A DNA stretch of 64,000 nt from Psychrobacter sp. JCM 18900 (GCF_904846625.1 NZ_CAJHBL010000001.1:434001-498000), one strand, 5' to 3'. Counted from the stretch's first letter, positions 10,446 to 17,914 are shown. Made by a program: numbers and translations. Notes: generated by a model not told the origin, from the sequence alone.

Positions 10446-10455
10446 TGTTATCTGT

Positions 10456-10578
10456 TTAATAAGCGTACTGATCACAACTAGGTTGATCGCCATTATTACA
10501 AGCTTTACTATACCAATCTCTTGACTGCTTTTTATCTTGAAGAACACCTCTGCCCTCAAAGTACATTATTGCAGAAGT
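10456..10578 (-). pseudogene. Sel1-repeat protein C-terminal fragment
   Basis: On the minus strand a short open stretch reads IMYFEGRGVLQDKKQSRDWY followed by SKACNNGDQPSCDQYAY and a stop. The G-x-G-V-x-x-D-xx-x-A/S-xx-W-Y-xx-A-C-xx-G pattern is that of Sel1-like (TPR-type) repeats. No N-terminal part or start is present, so it looks like the broken tail of a Sel1 protein gene. Confidence 0.6.
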
Positions 10579-10717
10579 TAAAGCAGGAAATGCAAGACTC
10601 AACCAGCGACAGAAGATTATTAAGCAAGTAATCGAAAATGGACAGGTAAGCTTTAAGGAGCTTAGTATAAAATACTGTGAAAATACGGAAGATATGCACG
10701 TTCAAATAAGCGTATAA
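10571..10717 (+). pseudogene. Possible DeoR-type helix-turn-helix fragment
   Basis: A plus-strand frame reads LNQRQKIIKQVIENGQVSFK then ELSIKYCENTEDMHVQIS and a stop. The first half resembles the N-terminal winged-helix of DeoR/GlpR-type regulators (RQxxIlxxixxxGxVsxxeL), but the recognition-helix part is degenerate and nothing follows. Treat as a weak remnant call. Confidence 0.3.
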
Positions 10718-10800
10718 ATCAGTCTAATTATACATTTTGACTCTCATGTAATTTGCTAGTATTTTTCAATGTAGACAGTAATAAGTAGGACTTGTTACTA

Positions 10801-10822
10801 GAAAAGACTTTTTAGTCTTTTC
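10801..10822. repeat. Perfect 9-bp inverted repeat GAAAAGACT / AGTCTTTTC
   Basis: Arms at 10,801-10,809 and 10,814-10,822 with a TTTT loop. It shares the AGTCTTTT core with the hairpin at 10,891-10,919, so it belongs to a local repeat family. Confidence 0.6.
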
Positions 10823-10867
10823 TCTAAAGAGAGGTTAAAGTATATATAAATCAACAACTTATATTTC

Positions 10868-10920
10868 AAATAGTCTTTTAAACACCCCCGAAATAGTCTT
10901 TTTATTGAAAAGACTATTTT
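10868..10920. repeat. Direct plus inverted copies of AAATAGTCTTTT
   Basis: AAATAGTCTTTT occurs at 10,868-10,879 and again at 10,891-10,902. The second copy pairs perfectly with AAAAGACTATTT at 10,908-10,919 (12-bp stem, 5-base loop, followed by T residues). The last hairpin could act as an intrinsic terminator; the direct copy suggests a repeated binding site or duplicated element end. Confidence 0.6.
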
Positions 10921-11264
10921 TACGATTCTATTGGATCCAAATATTATACTGCTTAAAATTAATCTGATAACAGGCATATCCTTAGTTTCAAAATATGGTT
11001 TTATCTGTTTGCTCTCATACTCTTCTATAGACCAACGTTATCCTCTAACCTTAGATATTTCAGACAACTTTTATTTTTTATTTGCTACGCTAGGTTAAAC
11101 CATTTTAGCCTTAGCAATCTGCCAAGCTTATCTCTCTTTTTTTTCAAAATAGCTTATTTTTTATTATTACACATTTATTTCTCTTTGGTAATTTATCATA
11201 GAGTAAAACTTTGTTGTTTAATATATAATGCTCTTTTAATAAACATCAGTTGGTAGGACAAACA
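10921..11264. other. AT-rich gene-free stretch upstream of the first secreted protein
   Basis: No open frame of note on either strand. A TATAAT hexamer at 11,224-11,229 lies about 35 bases before the ATG at 11,265 and could be a -10 element, but no convincing -35 is seen at the right distance. Confidence 0.35.
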
Positions 11265-11699
11265 ATGAAGTTACTCTCGTATGTTGTATGTTTCGCTGTA
11301 TGTTCAGTAGTAACTCAAGCTCAAGCCGGACCAACGATCAGAGAATTTATGGACTCTAGTGAGAGTAATGCTTATTTTAATTGCGCTTACAAAGGTAAAA
11401 CAGCTACTAAAAAATGCTTAGTGACCCATAGCTACATTAAATCGAGTGCTCATCCTAACCTTAAAGAGTTCTATGGGCCTAATGAAGCTATAAAAGTTAT
11501 AAGCATTAAGTGGCCAGATAGTGATTTAAGCCGTTATGCATATGTAGACAGTATGGAGATGGTAAATTTAAACAATAAAGAGGGCTGGGGATATAGGCTT
11601 AGAGACAAAGATGATAAAAACGGCTGGGGTGTTGATTTATCACGCGGACTTTTTATTGATAAAGCTTCTAGCAATAAGGATCATATCCGTCTGTGGTAA
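11265..11699 (+). CDS. Small exported protein of unknown function
   Basis: Not recognised. 144 residues from the ATG at 11,265, which has AGGA seven bases upstream; a TTG five codons earlier is a poorer choice. The N-terminus is a clean Sec signal peptide: MKLLS, a hydrophobic core, then QAQA before the likely cleavage. The mature part is about 124 residues and polar, with two cysteines (NCAYKG and KKCLV) that could form a disulfide, and repeated GWG segments (EGWGYR, NGWGVD). It is the first of three consecutive exported-protein genes, each with its own ribosome site. A periplasmic or secreted location is inferred. Confidence 0.7.
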   Translation: MKLLSYVVCFAVCSVVTQAQAGPTIREFMDSSESNAYFNCAYKGKTATKKCLVTHSYIKSSAHPNLKEFYGPNEAIKVISIKWPDSDLSRYAYVDSMEMVNLNNKEGWGYRLRDKDDKNGWGVDLSRGLFIDKASSNKDHIRLW

Positions 11700-11708
11700 G
11701 AATATAAA

Positions 11709-11725
11709 TAACGCTTTAAAAGCGT
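11709..11725. terminator. Small palindrome AACGCTTTAAAAGCGTT
   Basis: Palindrome ten bases after the stop of the first exported-protein gene. It is followed by ACTACTTTT rather than a T-run, so termination would be weak. Confidence 0.35.
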
Positions 11726-11787
11726 TACTACTTTTATAATGATGCTGATGAGTAAGTAATTTTTATCAGGAAAATAAGGATGTCACT

Positions 11788-12207
11788 TTGAAAAATAAAC
11801 TTTTAAAAATCGCTATGGGTATTAGCTGTGCCGCTATGTTTTCAGTAAGCCATGCCGATGTTGCTACGATGAATAAGTATTATAACAATCCAAAACTTGC
11901 TCCTAAGATCAAGCGCTGTAACAGCAACCAAGATTGCAATGCTTTTTATGCTTTATCTAAACAATGGAAGTCTGTTCCTAACTGTTTTAAAACTGCTTAC
12001 GGTCCAGACTGCGAGACGAAAAAACAAGCAAAAGACGGTGATGGTTATGGCTTATGGAAAGGTGCTAGTTTTAATAATGATCGCTCATCAACCTTAGCTT
12101 CATCTGCTGAGGAAGTTTTTTACAAGGGTGGTTCCGCGAGTAAGACTGACGAGCGAATTTTCGCTGAAGGTTTAGCTGTACTCTATTATTTAGATTCTAA
12201 GAAATAG
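11788..12207 (+). CDS. Small exported cysteine-containing protein of unknown function
   Basis: Not recognised. 139 residues from a TTG start that is supported by AAGGA seven bases upstream; the only nearby ATG (11,780) runs into a stop after three codons. A signal peptide is clear (KNKLLKIAMGISCAAMFSVS then HADV). The mature protein has four cysteines in a C-x5-C, C-x9-C-like spacing (KRCNSNQDCNA, NCFK, DCETKK), compatible with two disulfides in the periplasm. The gene sits 88 bases after the preceding exported-protein gene. No enzymatic motif is visible. Confidence 0.65.
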   Translation: MKNKLLKIAMGISCAAMFSVSHADVATMNKYYNNPKLAPKIKRCNSNQDCNAFYALSKQWKSVPNCFKTAYGPDCETKKQAKDGDGYGLWKGASFNNDRSSTLASSAEEVFYKGGSASKTDERIFAEGLAVLYYLDSKK

Positions 12208-12381
12208 CTTTAAAAAGTATATTAAGTAATATGACCTACTTATTTGATATCTATAAATACGAGTAAACTAATCTTACCATCATAAATCACTCTCAATTTT
12301 ATCAGAGACTAGTTATATTTCACTATCAAAACTGACCTTAATTCTGGTATTTGAACAACAAATCGAACAAGGATTGTAATA

Positions 12382-12984
12382 ATGAAAAGTGTTTTGTTGG
12401 GATGTACTGTTGCTCTTGTGCTTTTAGCTGGCTGTGAATCTAATGCCGGTAATAATTCAAGTGACATAGTACTATCTGAGGAGGCAGTAGGCTCGGCATT
12501 CTCTCAGGAAGGACCAGAAACAGAGATAGTAAGCAAACTCCAGTATGATTCGAATGGCATCATTGTCTGCGAAGAAAACAACGATGGAGTTTGTACCGAT
12601 GATGTACTCCAAGATCTACGTACTACACAACTACGTGAGCAGCGTGATGCTAGTACTACACCCTTATCAGAAGTAAGTAATATTACTATTGATAAGAGTG
12701 ATGACGACTCCCATGATAATGCTACAAGAGTTAACTACAAAGAAATAACGGGGCCACTAACACCTGCTCAAGCGGCACACATAGATTATCTAGTTGACAA
12801 TGATCTTGAAACCTCACAAGAAATGATAGACTTACTCAATGATTTTACACTCGATGGTAGTGAAGAGAGTTCTTTACGTAAATTCATTATAGAACGTTCA
12901 CGTTATAAAGATGGGTATGATGCATCGGAAGACTGTCGTAACCCAGACTTAACAGAAGCTGAGTACGCTAACGCTTGTACTTAA
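12382..12984 (+). CDS. Putative lipoprotein of unknown function
   Basis: Not recognised. 200 residues beginning MKSVLLGCTVALVLLAGCES; the lipobox LLAGC has the modified Cys at residue 18, with E-S following, so an outer-membrane lipoprotein is inferred. The mature part is strongly acidic and Ser/Thr/Asp-rich, with a C-E-E-N-N-D-G-V-C segment around residue 60 resembling a small Ca-binding-like loop. Another Cys pair lies near the C-terminus (EDCRNPDL, NACT). A segment of about 70 residues after TGPLTPAQAAHIDYLVDN looks helical. It is the last of three exported-protein genes before a bidirectional terminator. Confidence 0.65.
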   Translation: MKSVLLGCTVALVLLAGCESNAGNNSSDIVLSEEAVGSAFSQEGPETEIVSKLQYDSNGIIVCEENNDGVCTDDVLQDLRTTQLREQRDASTTPLSEVSNITIDKSDDDSHDNATRVNYKEITGPLTPAQAAHIDYLVDNDLETSQEMIDLLNDFTLDGSEESSLRKFIIERSRYKDGYDASEDCRNPDLTEAEYANACT

Positions 12985-13018
12985 TGAGTGATAGATGGAT
13001 GACAATCCTAAACAAAAA

Positions 13019-13043
13019 AATAAGCCACTAGCAGTGGCTTATT
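13019..13043. terminator. Bidirectional intrinsic terminator between lipoprotein gene and alpA
   Basis: Perfect 11-bp stem AATAAGCCACT / AGTGGCTTATT with loop AGC, flanked by an A-run on one side and TTT on the other. It can end both the plus-strand lipoprotein transcript and the minus-strand alpA transcript. Confidence 0.85.
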
Positions 13044-13058
13044 TTAAATTACTGCCTA

Positions 13059-13310
13059 TCAGCAAAACCTATCAGCTATCTTATTATTAATCCACTCTGC
13101 AACCTCACTCGCTACCCATACTACCCTAACCTGTGTCAGCTGTACCTTCTTAGGAAATGTTGGATCGTAACGATCAGATTTCTCATTAACCATCTCATAA
13201 ATCGTAGAACGACTAAGACCAGTATAATGGCCAACATCTTTGACACTCAATAATTGCGGTATATGATTGCATTGCTCGATCACTGGCTGTGCTGCGTATA
13301 AATTTTCCAT
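13059..13310 (-). CDS. AlpA-family excisionase/transcriptional regulator
   Basis: 83-residue DNA-binding protein of the AlpA/MerR-like HTH class that controls excision or gene expression in P4-like and related islands. The HTH reads LLSVKDVGHYTGLSRSTIYE, followed by the family-typical FPKKVQLTQVRVVWVASEVA and W-I-N. A TAGGAG ribosome site lies six bases before the ATG. A near-perfect palindrome (13,328-13,353) and a motif shared with the Gp2-like gene lie immediately upstream, suggesting regulated transcription. A decayed paralogue lies at 21.25-21.40 kb. AlpA in E. coli activates an integrase gene; no intact integrase is present here, so its target is unknown. Confidence 0.88.
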   Translation of the reverse strand: MENLYAAQPVIEQCNHIPQLLSVKDVGHYTGLSRSTIYEMVNEKSDRYDPTFPKKVQLTQVRVVWVASEVAEWINNKIADRFC

Positions 13311-13327
13311 GATTATCTCCTAATTAT

Positions 13328-13353
13328 TGTATGGGAACATCTGTTCTCATACA
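13328..13353. promoter_or_regulatory. Operator-like palindrome upstream of alpA
   Basis: TGTATGGGAACA TC TGTTCTCATACA: two 12-base half-sites matching at 11 of 12 positions, 18 bases before the alpA start. The core GAAC-N4-GTTC is the kind of site bound by homodimeric repressors. Confidence 0.6.
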
Positions 13354-13375
13354 GTCAGGGAGTCCTGTATTTTTT
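13347..13375 (-). promoter_or_regulatory. Shared upstream motif, alpA copy
   Basis: On the plus strand TCATACAGTCAGGGAGTCC followed by TGTAT and a T-run. It aligns with 18,963-18,990 upstream of the Gp2-like gene (TCATA, GTCAGG, AGTCC, TATTTTT in the same order with one-base indels). Probably a common regulatory or promoter element. Confidence 0.5.
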
Positions 13376-13418
13376 TATGAGACTTATATCGTCCGATAGA
13401 TCTTATCCATAGAATAAT

Positions 13419-13449
13419 AAAAAAAGAGCTGAGTCATCAGCTCTTTTTT
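13419..13449. terminator. Bidirectional intrinsic terminator upstream of alpA
   Basis: Stem GAGCTGA / TCAGCTC with loop GTCA, flanked by seven A and six T residues. It separates alpA from the preceding minus-strand gene. Confidence 0.85.
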
Positions 13450-13657
13450 GTGTCATATATATGGCTTAATGGTTTTAGCTCACTACTATTGTGCTTTAAA
13501 TTAGCGTTTTTACGTTAGTAGGAATGTGCTTCCTAGTAACTCTAGCAAAATCTTTAATCTTCTTGTTTATCAGTTAGGGCAAGCCATTTTAAGGCTGGCA
13601 TGTTTTTCAGAACCTTTATCTGAAGCACCTTGTTATCAGTAAAAGTATTACTGACCT

Positions 13658-14137
13658 TTAACTATTTTCAACTTCAATAAAATTAGCAATAGCTCTCCTA
13701 AGCCCTTTGTTTGTGTAATTTTTAGCACGTTTATAAATATATTCTTCAGTTATATACCTAACCACTTCATCCGTAAAAAAACGTATTCCGATAGAACTGT
13801 GTTTGTCTACTCCCGCTGCCATGCTACTATTTTTACTAAATAAGTCCATATGCGAGCTTTCAGCTTGAAGATAAATAGCATTAAATTCATAATCTTCTAA
13901 ATCTTCAACTAGCGAGCTAACATGTTCTCTGATCATGATTTCGTAAACCATGCCGCAAGATCCTTCTTTTTGAAACTTATAGCAAACATCATCCCATATA
14001 TTTTTAAGATGTTTTATTGTTACCATATCGTCACAAAAGCTCTGTAAATGACGTTCAGTCTGATTGGTAATTCTTTTAGAAACTTTCTCAGATAATTTCA
14101 CTGAGATATTTAGAGCTATTAATTTTTCTAAATCCAC
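13658..14137 (-). CDS. Hypothetical protein in mobile island
   Basis: Not recognised. 159 residues from a GTG start with AGGGG eight bases upstream. The N-terminal third is amphipathic and helical (LEKLIALNISVKLSEKVSKR), and the middle contains a Cys pair far apart (FCDDM, CYKF). The C-terminus reads YITEEYIYKRAKNYTNKGLR, which is basic and could contact nucleic acid or a partner. No signal peptide or membrane segment. It lies between alpA and the directionality-factor-like gene, on the same strand as the rest of the module. Base composition is more AT-rich than the neighbouring nuclease genes, suggesting a separate origin. Confidence 0.65.
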   Translation of the reverse strand: MDLEKLIALNISVKLSEKVSKRITNQTERHLQSFCDDMVTIKHLKNIWDDVCYKFQKEGSCGMVYEIMIREHVSSLVEDLEDYEFNAIYLQAESSHMDLFSKNSSMAAGVDKHSSIGIRFFTDEVVRYITEEYIYKRAKNYTNKGLRRAIANFIEVENS

Positions 14138-14255
14138 TTTAGTTACCCCTACGGTAAATAGTAATAATCTATTTATTAGTATGTTGTTATAAAGAAAGAG
14201 TATATTGTAAGGCTTAATCTAAGAATTATGCCACTTAAAAATAAATCGATAAGAA

Positions 14256-14288
14256 CTAAAACAAGCGATCTAAAATCGCTTGTTTTAG
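14256..14288 (-). terminator. Intrinsic terminator after the directionality-factor-like gene
   Basis: Perfect 14-bp stem CTAAAACAAGCGAT / ATCGCTTGTTTTAG with a five-base loop, 38 bases after the stop of the 303-residue gene. Confidence 0.75.
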
Positions 14289-14325
14289 AATAAATGATTT
14301 ATGCTCTATATCTGACTTGACTATT

Positions 14326-15237
14326 CTAACTTACCGCAGTCACACTTTGCCTTAACCCTTGCTCGATGCTCGTCACGCTCTGAATGGCTAACCCATTCTT
14401 ATAGCTTTCCTTATTACCGCTACTGAAGTCATCGGTCTCAACTGGATAAAATTCTTCGACCACATCAAGCAGGCCATCGCTATCAATTTCAAAGGATGAA
14501 TTGACGTAACCCTGTTTTGCAGCCTGTTCTAGCGCTGCTTGATCAAATCCGTGTTCGCTAAGCTCCGCATCAATTGCCTGTGCATCCTGCACTGCTTGCT
14601 TTAGTGTCACACTATTACGTAGCGTTAAATCCACAAAATAGATCGGCGTGCGATAGCTTTGCGTCGTGCTTTTACCTCTGAGCGTGAGTTGTAGTGGTAA
14701 ACATGACAGCTTATTGCCTGATACCGCAGCAAAGTAGCTCAGCCGTGCGGCAAGCGTGCGAATACTATTAAAGCCTGTGGTGCGAAAGATAAACGTGCCT
14801 AGCTCATCATCTTCACTGAGATTAACGTACAAGCGACCATATGGCTTACACCCACCACCTTGTGCTAATGGGCAACGATCAGGTGATAGGCAAGGCAGTG
14901 TTTCCACGCCATTGTTTGTACGACGTTGACATTGCTCACCGTCACCCACGCATAGTGGGCGTCCAGTTTGACGATCAAACAAGGTGTATTCAGCTCTCAG
15001 GTTTAGCGTCGGATCATTAAACAACATGCGTACCGGTATATGTCTTAGCTTACCGTCATTATTTGCGCGTAGCTTTTCATCAAGCGGATGATTGATCCAG
15101 CCATCCTTGTTTTGAACTTGGCTGGTGATAGTGAATTGATCGTCCTTAGCAGGCAGACGCTTGCCGTCCTTTTGAATAACACGTCCAATACTGATACGAC
15201 CTAAAACTGGTGGGGTTATCGTGAGACCTTTAATCAT
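14326..15237 (-). CDS. Phage/ICE recombination directionality factor-like protein (annotated in relatives as hydrolase or metal-binding protein)
   Basis: 303 residues. The N-terminus MIKGLTITPPVLGRISIGRV and the cysteine cluster LCVGDGEQCQRR, PCLSPDRCPL, GGGCKPYGRL resemble the Gp3-like recombination-directionality / metal-binding family. That family is found beside YqaJ nucleases and DUF932 proteins in conjugative islands and phages (recalled context, not searched). Five cysteines in about 40 residues suggest a metal site. An AAGGA ribosome site lies eight bases before the ATG. It has its own terminator (14,256-14,288), and a terminator of the upstream gene (15,279-15,304) precedes it, so it is probably monocistronic. 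The function is inference from the family and its neighbours. Confidence 0.7.
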   Translation of the reverse strand: MIKGLTITPPVLGRISIGRVIQKDGKRLPAKDDQFTITSQVQNKDGWINHPLDEKLRANNDGKLRHIPVRMLFNDPTLNLRAEYTLFDRQTGRPLCVGDGEQCQRRTNNGVETLPCLSPDRCPLAQGGGCKPYGRLYVNLSEDDELGTFIFRTTGFNSIRTLAARLSYFAAVSGNKLSCLPLQLTLRGKSTTQSYRTPIYFVDLTLRNSVTLKQAVQDAQAIDAELSEHGFDQAALEQAAKQGYVNSSFEIDSDGLLDVVEEFYPVETDDFSSGNKESYKNGLAIQSVTSIEQGLRQSVTAVS

Positions 15238-15278
15238 GGTGATATTCCTTATAGGTTTAATAAAATGTGTTTAGCCAT

Positions 15279-15304
15279 AAAAAAGCCCACCGATTAGGGT
15301 GGGC
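15279..15304 (-). terminator. Intrinsic terminator between the nuclease gene and the directionality-factor-like gene
   Basis: Stem GCCCACC / GGTGGGC (15,285-15,291 and 15,298-15,304) followed on the minus strand by TTTTTT then ATGG. It ends the YqaJ-type transcript, 41 bases past its stop, and lies 42 bases before the next start. Confidence 0.8.
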
Positions 15305-15344
15305 GGTTATGCGCTTATTTTGGTTAAGTTTAGTAGGTTTCGGC

Positions 15345-16448
15345 TTAGTCGTTTAAGATGACGAAGCGGCGACTACCTTGCTTAGTTTTACTGAATTTAG
15401 CTAATAGCTCAGGATGTGCTTTGATAACGGCTTTGCTATCCAGTCCAATACTGTCTTTCGAGCGCTTCCAAGAGATTGCACCTTCCTCGAACACAGCGAC
15501 TTCATTATCGGCAATCAGCGTTTGCAGCTGATGCTTCACTTGGTCATGACGCTCTTCTAGCTCTTGCATATAGTCACGATAACTCAGTAGTTGCTCAAAT
15601 AACTTATTGGCACCATCATCATCTCGCAAATCAACCTTGCTTGAAGGTTTAGGCGTTGGATAAAGCTGCTTTAATGCTCTCGCTGCTGATTCAGAATGAT
15701 CAGGCGTTGGTGGCGTGTCAGTTTCGACATACTGCCAGAACAGACGCTCATGCTCGATGATGGATGCAATCAAGCGCTCATCGCGTTCAACCTTATAAAT
15801 TTTGGCTTCATGTCCGCAGAGTAAGACACAGATATGCGCTGCCTGTTTGCCAGTGACCGCTAGTTGATGTTGCACTTGGCAAGTGACATACAAGGGCACG
15901 CCATGCTTCCAGAGCTTGGCTCCATGTTCTCCAGCAGTCTTGCACTCAAGTACTTGCACTTCCTCGCTACCTGTTACCGCATAATCAAGATTGGCAAGCA
16001 TAAAGGCTTTATCAGGATCAGGATGCTGCAAGATGGCATTGATGCGGCGTACCTTATTGCCTGTATGCACTTGGTAGTACTTAGCCACCATCGGTTCCAA
16101 GGTATTGCCCCAGTACAAAGGCGAGTAGCCTTCTAAGCTCTCATCGATATTCGATGTCATGCGTCCTGTCTTGATCATCCATAGCTCAAGCATGGATAGG
16201 TACGGGTGGATACCACAAGCGGCTGCGGCATCAGAGCTGCCAATGCCTTGCTTACGAAACTGTAGCCAGTCCTCACGGCTTAATTCTTTGGTGTTAACCA
16301 AGCGCTTAGCAGTGGTTGATGTGTTCAGTCGGGTAGGTTTGTCAGCAGTATCGCTTTGCTTGGTTTTCACTACTTCTGGTTTAAACTTCACGGTGGCACG
16401 TTTGGCTTGTCTTGGCTGAGTAGTGCTGTTTAATGCGATCATGTTCAT
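15345..16448 (-). CDS. YqaJ-type (lambda exonuclease-like) viral recombinase nuclease
   Basis: PD-(D/E)xK nuclease of the YqaJ / lambda-exonuclease family, expected to resect double-stranded DNA ends for single-strand annealing. Of 367 residues, the first about 55 are a basic extension. Then come SREDWLQFRKQGIGSSDAAA (GSSDAA at 70-75), a conserved Glu at 118, the catalytic Asp at 155 (NLDYA) and the E-x-K at 168-170 (LECKT), followed by the QVQHQ segment around 191-195. The C-terminal part has a coiled-coil-like region (YRDYMQELEERHDQVKHQLQ). AAGGAG lies six bases before the ATG. No RecT/Bet-type annealing protein is evident nearby; the DUF932 gene occupies that position. Confidence 0.88.
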   Translation of the reverse strand: MNMIALNSTTQPRQAKRATVKFKPEVVKTKQSDTADKPTRLNTSTTAKRLVNTKELSREDWLQFRKQGIGSSDAAAACGIHPYLSMLELWMIKTGRMTSNIDESLEGYSPLYWGNTLEPMVAKYYQVHTGNKVRRINAILQHPDPDKAFMLANLDYAVTGSEEVQVLECKTAGEHGAKLWKHGVPLYVTCQVQHQLAVTGKQAAHICVLLCGHEAKIYKVERDERLIASIIEHERLFWQYVETDTPPTPDHSESAARALKQLYPTPKPSSKVDLRDDDGANKLFEQLLSYRDYMQELEERHDQVKHQLQTLIADNEVAVFEEGAISWKRSKDSIGLDSKAVIKAHPELLAKFSKTKQGSRRFVILND

Positions 16449-16500
16449 AGCGAACTCCTTCGATAATTTGATTATTGGTATTCAATGAAATAAGCGGCAT

Positions 16501-16526
16501 AAAAAACCACGCTCGAAGGCGTGGTT
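16501..16526 (-). terminator. Intrinsic terminator between the DUF932 gene and the nuclease gene
   Basis: Stem AACCACGC / GCGTGGTT (16,505-16,512 and 16,519-16,526) followed on the minus strand by TTTTTTATGCC. It lies 30 bases past the DUF932 stop. Confidence 0.82.
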
Positions 16527-16555
16527 AATTGTTTGTCAAATTAAAACAGCACTGG

Positions 16556-17548
16556 TTAAGCAAGCATCAGTAGCGATTGCTCTAATCCTTTCTGTTTCAG
16601 CTTAGCACCAGCACCGAACCATGCTGAATTGAGACGATTGTCCGTATTCATCGCACGTCGTTCATGATCCACGTACTCAGTGATGCTACACAGCAAGCCA
16701 TAAGCCGTATCACTGGCTGCATCGAGTGTGGCGCCGCGACCTTGACCGTTAAACATCTTCATGACCTGATTCATCGCTTTGGCATTGGGCACAGCATCTT
16801 TCTCTTTCTTAGCATTGTTAAACAGAATGATGTCATTGTCTTGATCATTGAACACACGGCTCAAATAATTGGCTGCTTCTGCTTGGGTCACACGGCGCTC
16901 AGATAGCTGTTTCATCTCATAGCTGTGCTCCTCCCACTGCTTCACTGACACGCCCAATTGCTGTTTGACCTTGTCAGCATCAAAGGATGTGGAATGCGGC
17001 ACTTTCACCACACCGCCATTGCCGTTGGCAAGGCTGATCGCTAGTGTGTTGTTACACACCACACGGATGGAGGTGAACTGAGCAGTAGTCGCTAACGTGC
17101 CGTCACAAGCGGTTGCCAATAACAAGTAGCCATTACTGACATCTTTACCCTTAAGCGTTGCTGACTGGCCTGTACGAGCCAACGCCCATAGCTTACGACC
17201 ACCCTTTAATACCCCAGCAGTCTCAAGCTCAAAGTCAGACTGCTCGGTAAGATCACGATAGAATTCTAAAATCTCACGAGGCTGTACTTCTTGATAGCGT
17301 TGACTGACCACCGATAGCGGCTCGAAGTTATCACTACGGTATAAAACCTTCTGTTCAGCAAAGGGCAAAATCAGGTTGTGGCCTTTGTCATTATTAGCCA
17401 TGTAGCTGACGTCTGATGACTCAATACGCCAGTCCATACCCGCTTGCTTTGCCCAGATCTCGATAGGCTGCTTGGGAGCCAGCTCATTACCTAAGCCATG
17501 CCAAGGGGTTTCGCCAACGTATGCCATTGATTCGATTAAATGTGCCAT
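16556..17548 (-). CDS. DUF932 domain-containing phage/plasmid-like protein
   Basis: About 330-residue member of the DUF932 (phage/plasmid-like) family. The hallmark N-terminus AHLIESMAYVGETPWHGLGN is present, as are ILEFYRDLTEQSDFELETAG, a G-R-K-L-W-A-L-A-R segment, and a C-N-N-T-L motif (RVVCNNTLAISLANG). Biochemical function is unknown; it is commonly found beside YqaJ-type nucleases on mobile elements. Two ATGs are six bases apart; the second (17,548) has AGGA at eight-base spacing, whereas the first would leave only two bases, so the second is chosen. It is followed by its own hairpin terminator. Internal codon use looks like that of the nuclease and the directionality-factor-like gene. 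Confidence 0.85.
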   Translation of the reverse strand: MAHLIESMAYVGETPWHGLGNELAPKQPIEIWAKQAGMDWRIESSDVSYMANNDKGHNLILPFAEQKVLYRSDNFEPLSVVSQRYQEVQPREILEFYRDLTEQSDFELETAGVLKGGRKLWALARTGQSATLKGKDVSNGYLLLATACDGTLATTAQFTSIRVVCNNTLAISLANGNGGVVKVPHSTSFDADKVKQQLGVSVKQWEEHSYEMKQLSERRVTQAEAANYLSRVFNDQDNDIILFNNAKKEKDAVPNAKAMNQVMKMFNGQGRGATLDAASDTAYGLLCSITEYVDHERRAMNTDNRLNSAWFGAGAKLKQKGLEQSLLMLA

Positions 17549-17597
17549 GATCATTGTCCTTTTAGATTTGATTAGAATTATGGGTTATATGGATAGG

Positions 17598-17888
17598 TTA
17601 AATGCTGAAAGTTCTTGAGCAGGTATTGCAGGTATAACTAGGCCTTGCTGCCAAAACGAGTAAGGGTGGCTGTTGTATCTTGTCTTTAGCCAAGCTTATC
17701 GCTGAGGCAAGGGCTGTGCCTACGACCACACCGATTGCTGAGTTGATTTTGTAATACCTACAGATACTTACACCAAGACCTGATAAGGCAGACTGTGAGC
17801 ACAGTTTCTCGAAGAGATTAAAAGGACTGTCAGTATCGGCAGTGCTTCTGACGTTCGCTGAATGACAGTGTGGGCAGATGGATCTCAT
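17598..17888 (-). CDS. Small zinc-ribbon protein with a hydrophobic segment
   Basis: 96 residues. Starts MRSICPHCHSANVRSTADTD and ends SYTCNTCSRTFSI: two CxxC knuckles at the extreme ends that could close a single zinc ribbon. The centre contains a hydrophobic glycine/alanine-rich stretch (AIGVVVGTALASAISLA) that may insert in the membrane. A split zinc ribbon bridging a membrane hairpin is unusual. AGGAG lies six bases before the ATG. The function is unknown. It sits between the Gp2-like gene and DUF932, with the Gp2-like gene terminator 27 bases upstream. Confidence 0.65.
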   Translation of the reverse strand: MRSICPHCHSANVRSTADTDSPFNLFEKLCSQSALSGLGVSICRYYKINSAIGVVVGTALASAISLAKDKIQQPPLLVLAARPSYTCNTCSRTFSI

Positions 17889-17914
17889 GCATAGCTCCTT
17901 TTTCGATTGCGCAT

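Noticed and set aside
13328..13353. LexA/SOS box of the Gram-positive GAAC-N4-GTTC type
   Set aside because: Pattern matches, but Moraxellaceae do not use a classical LexA regulon and no repressor is seen; recorded only as an operator-like palindrome.
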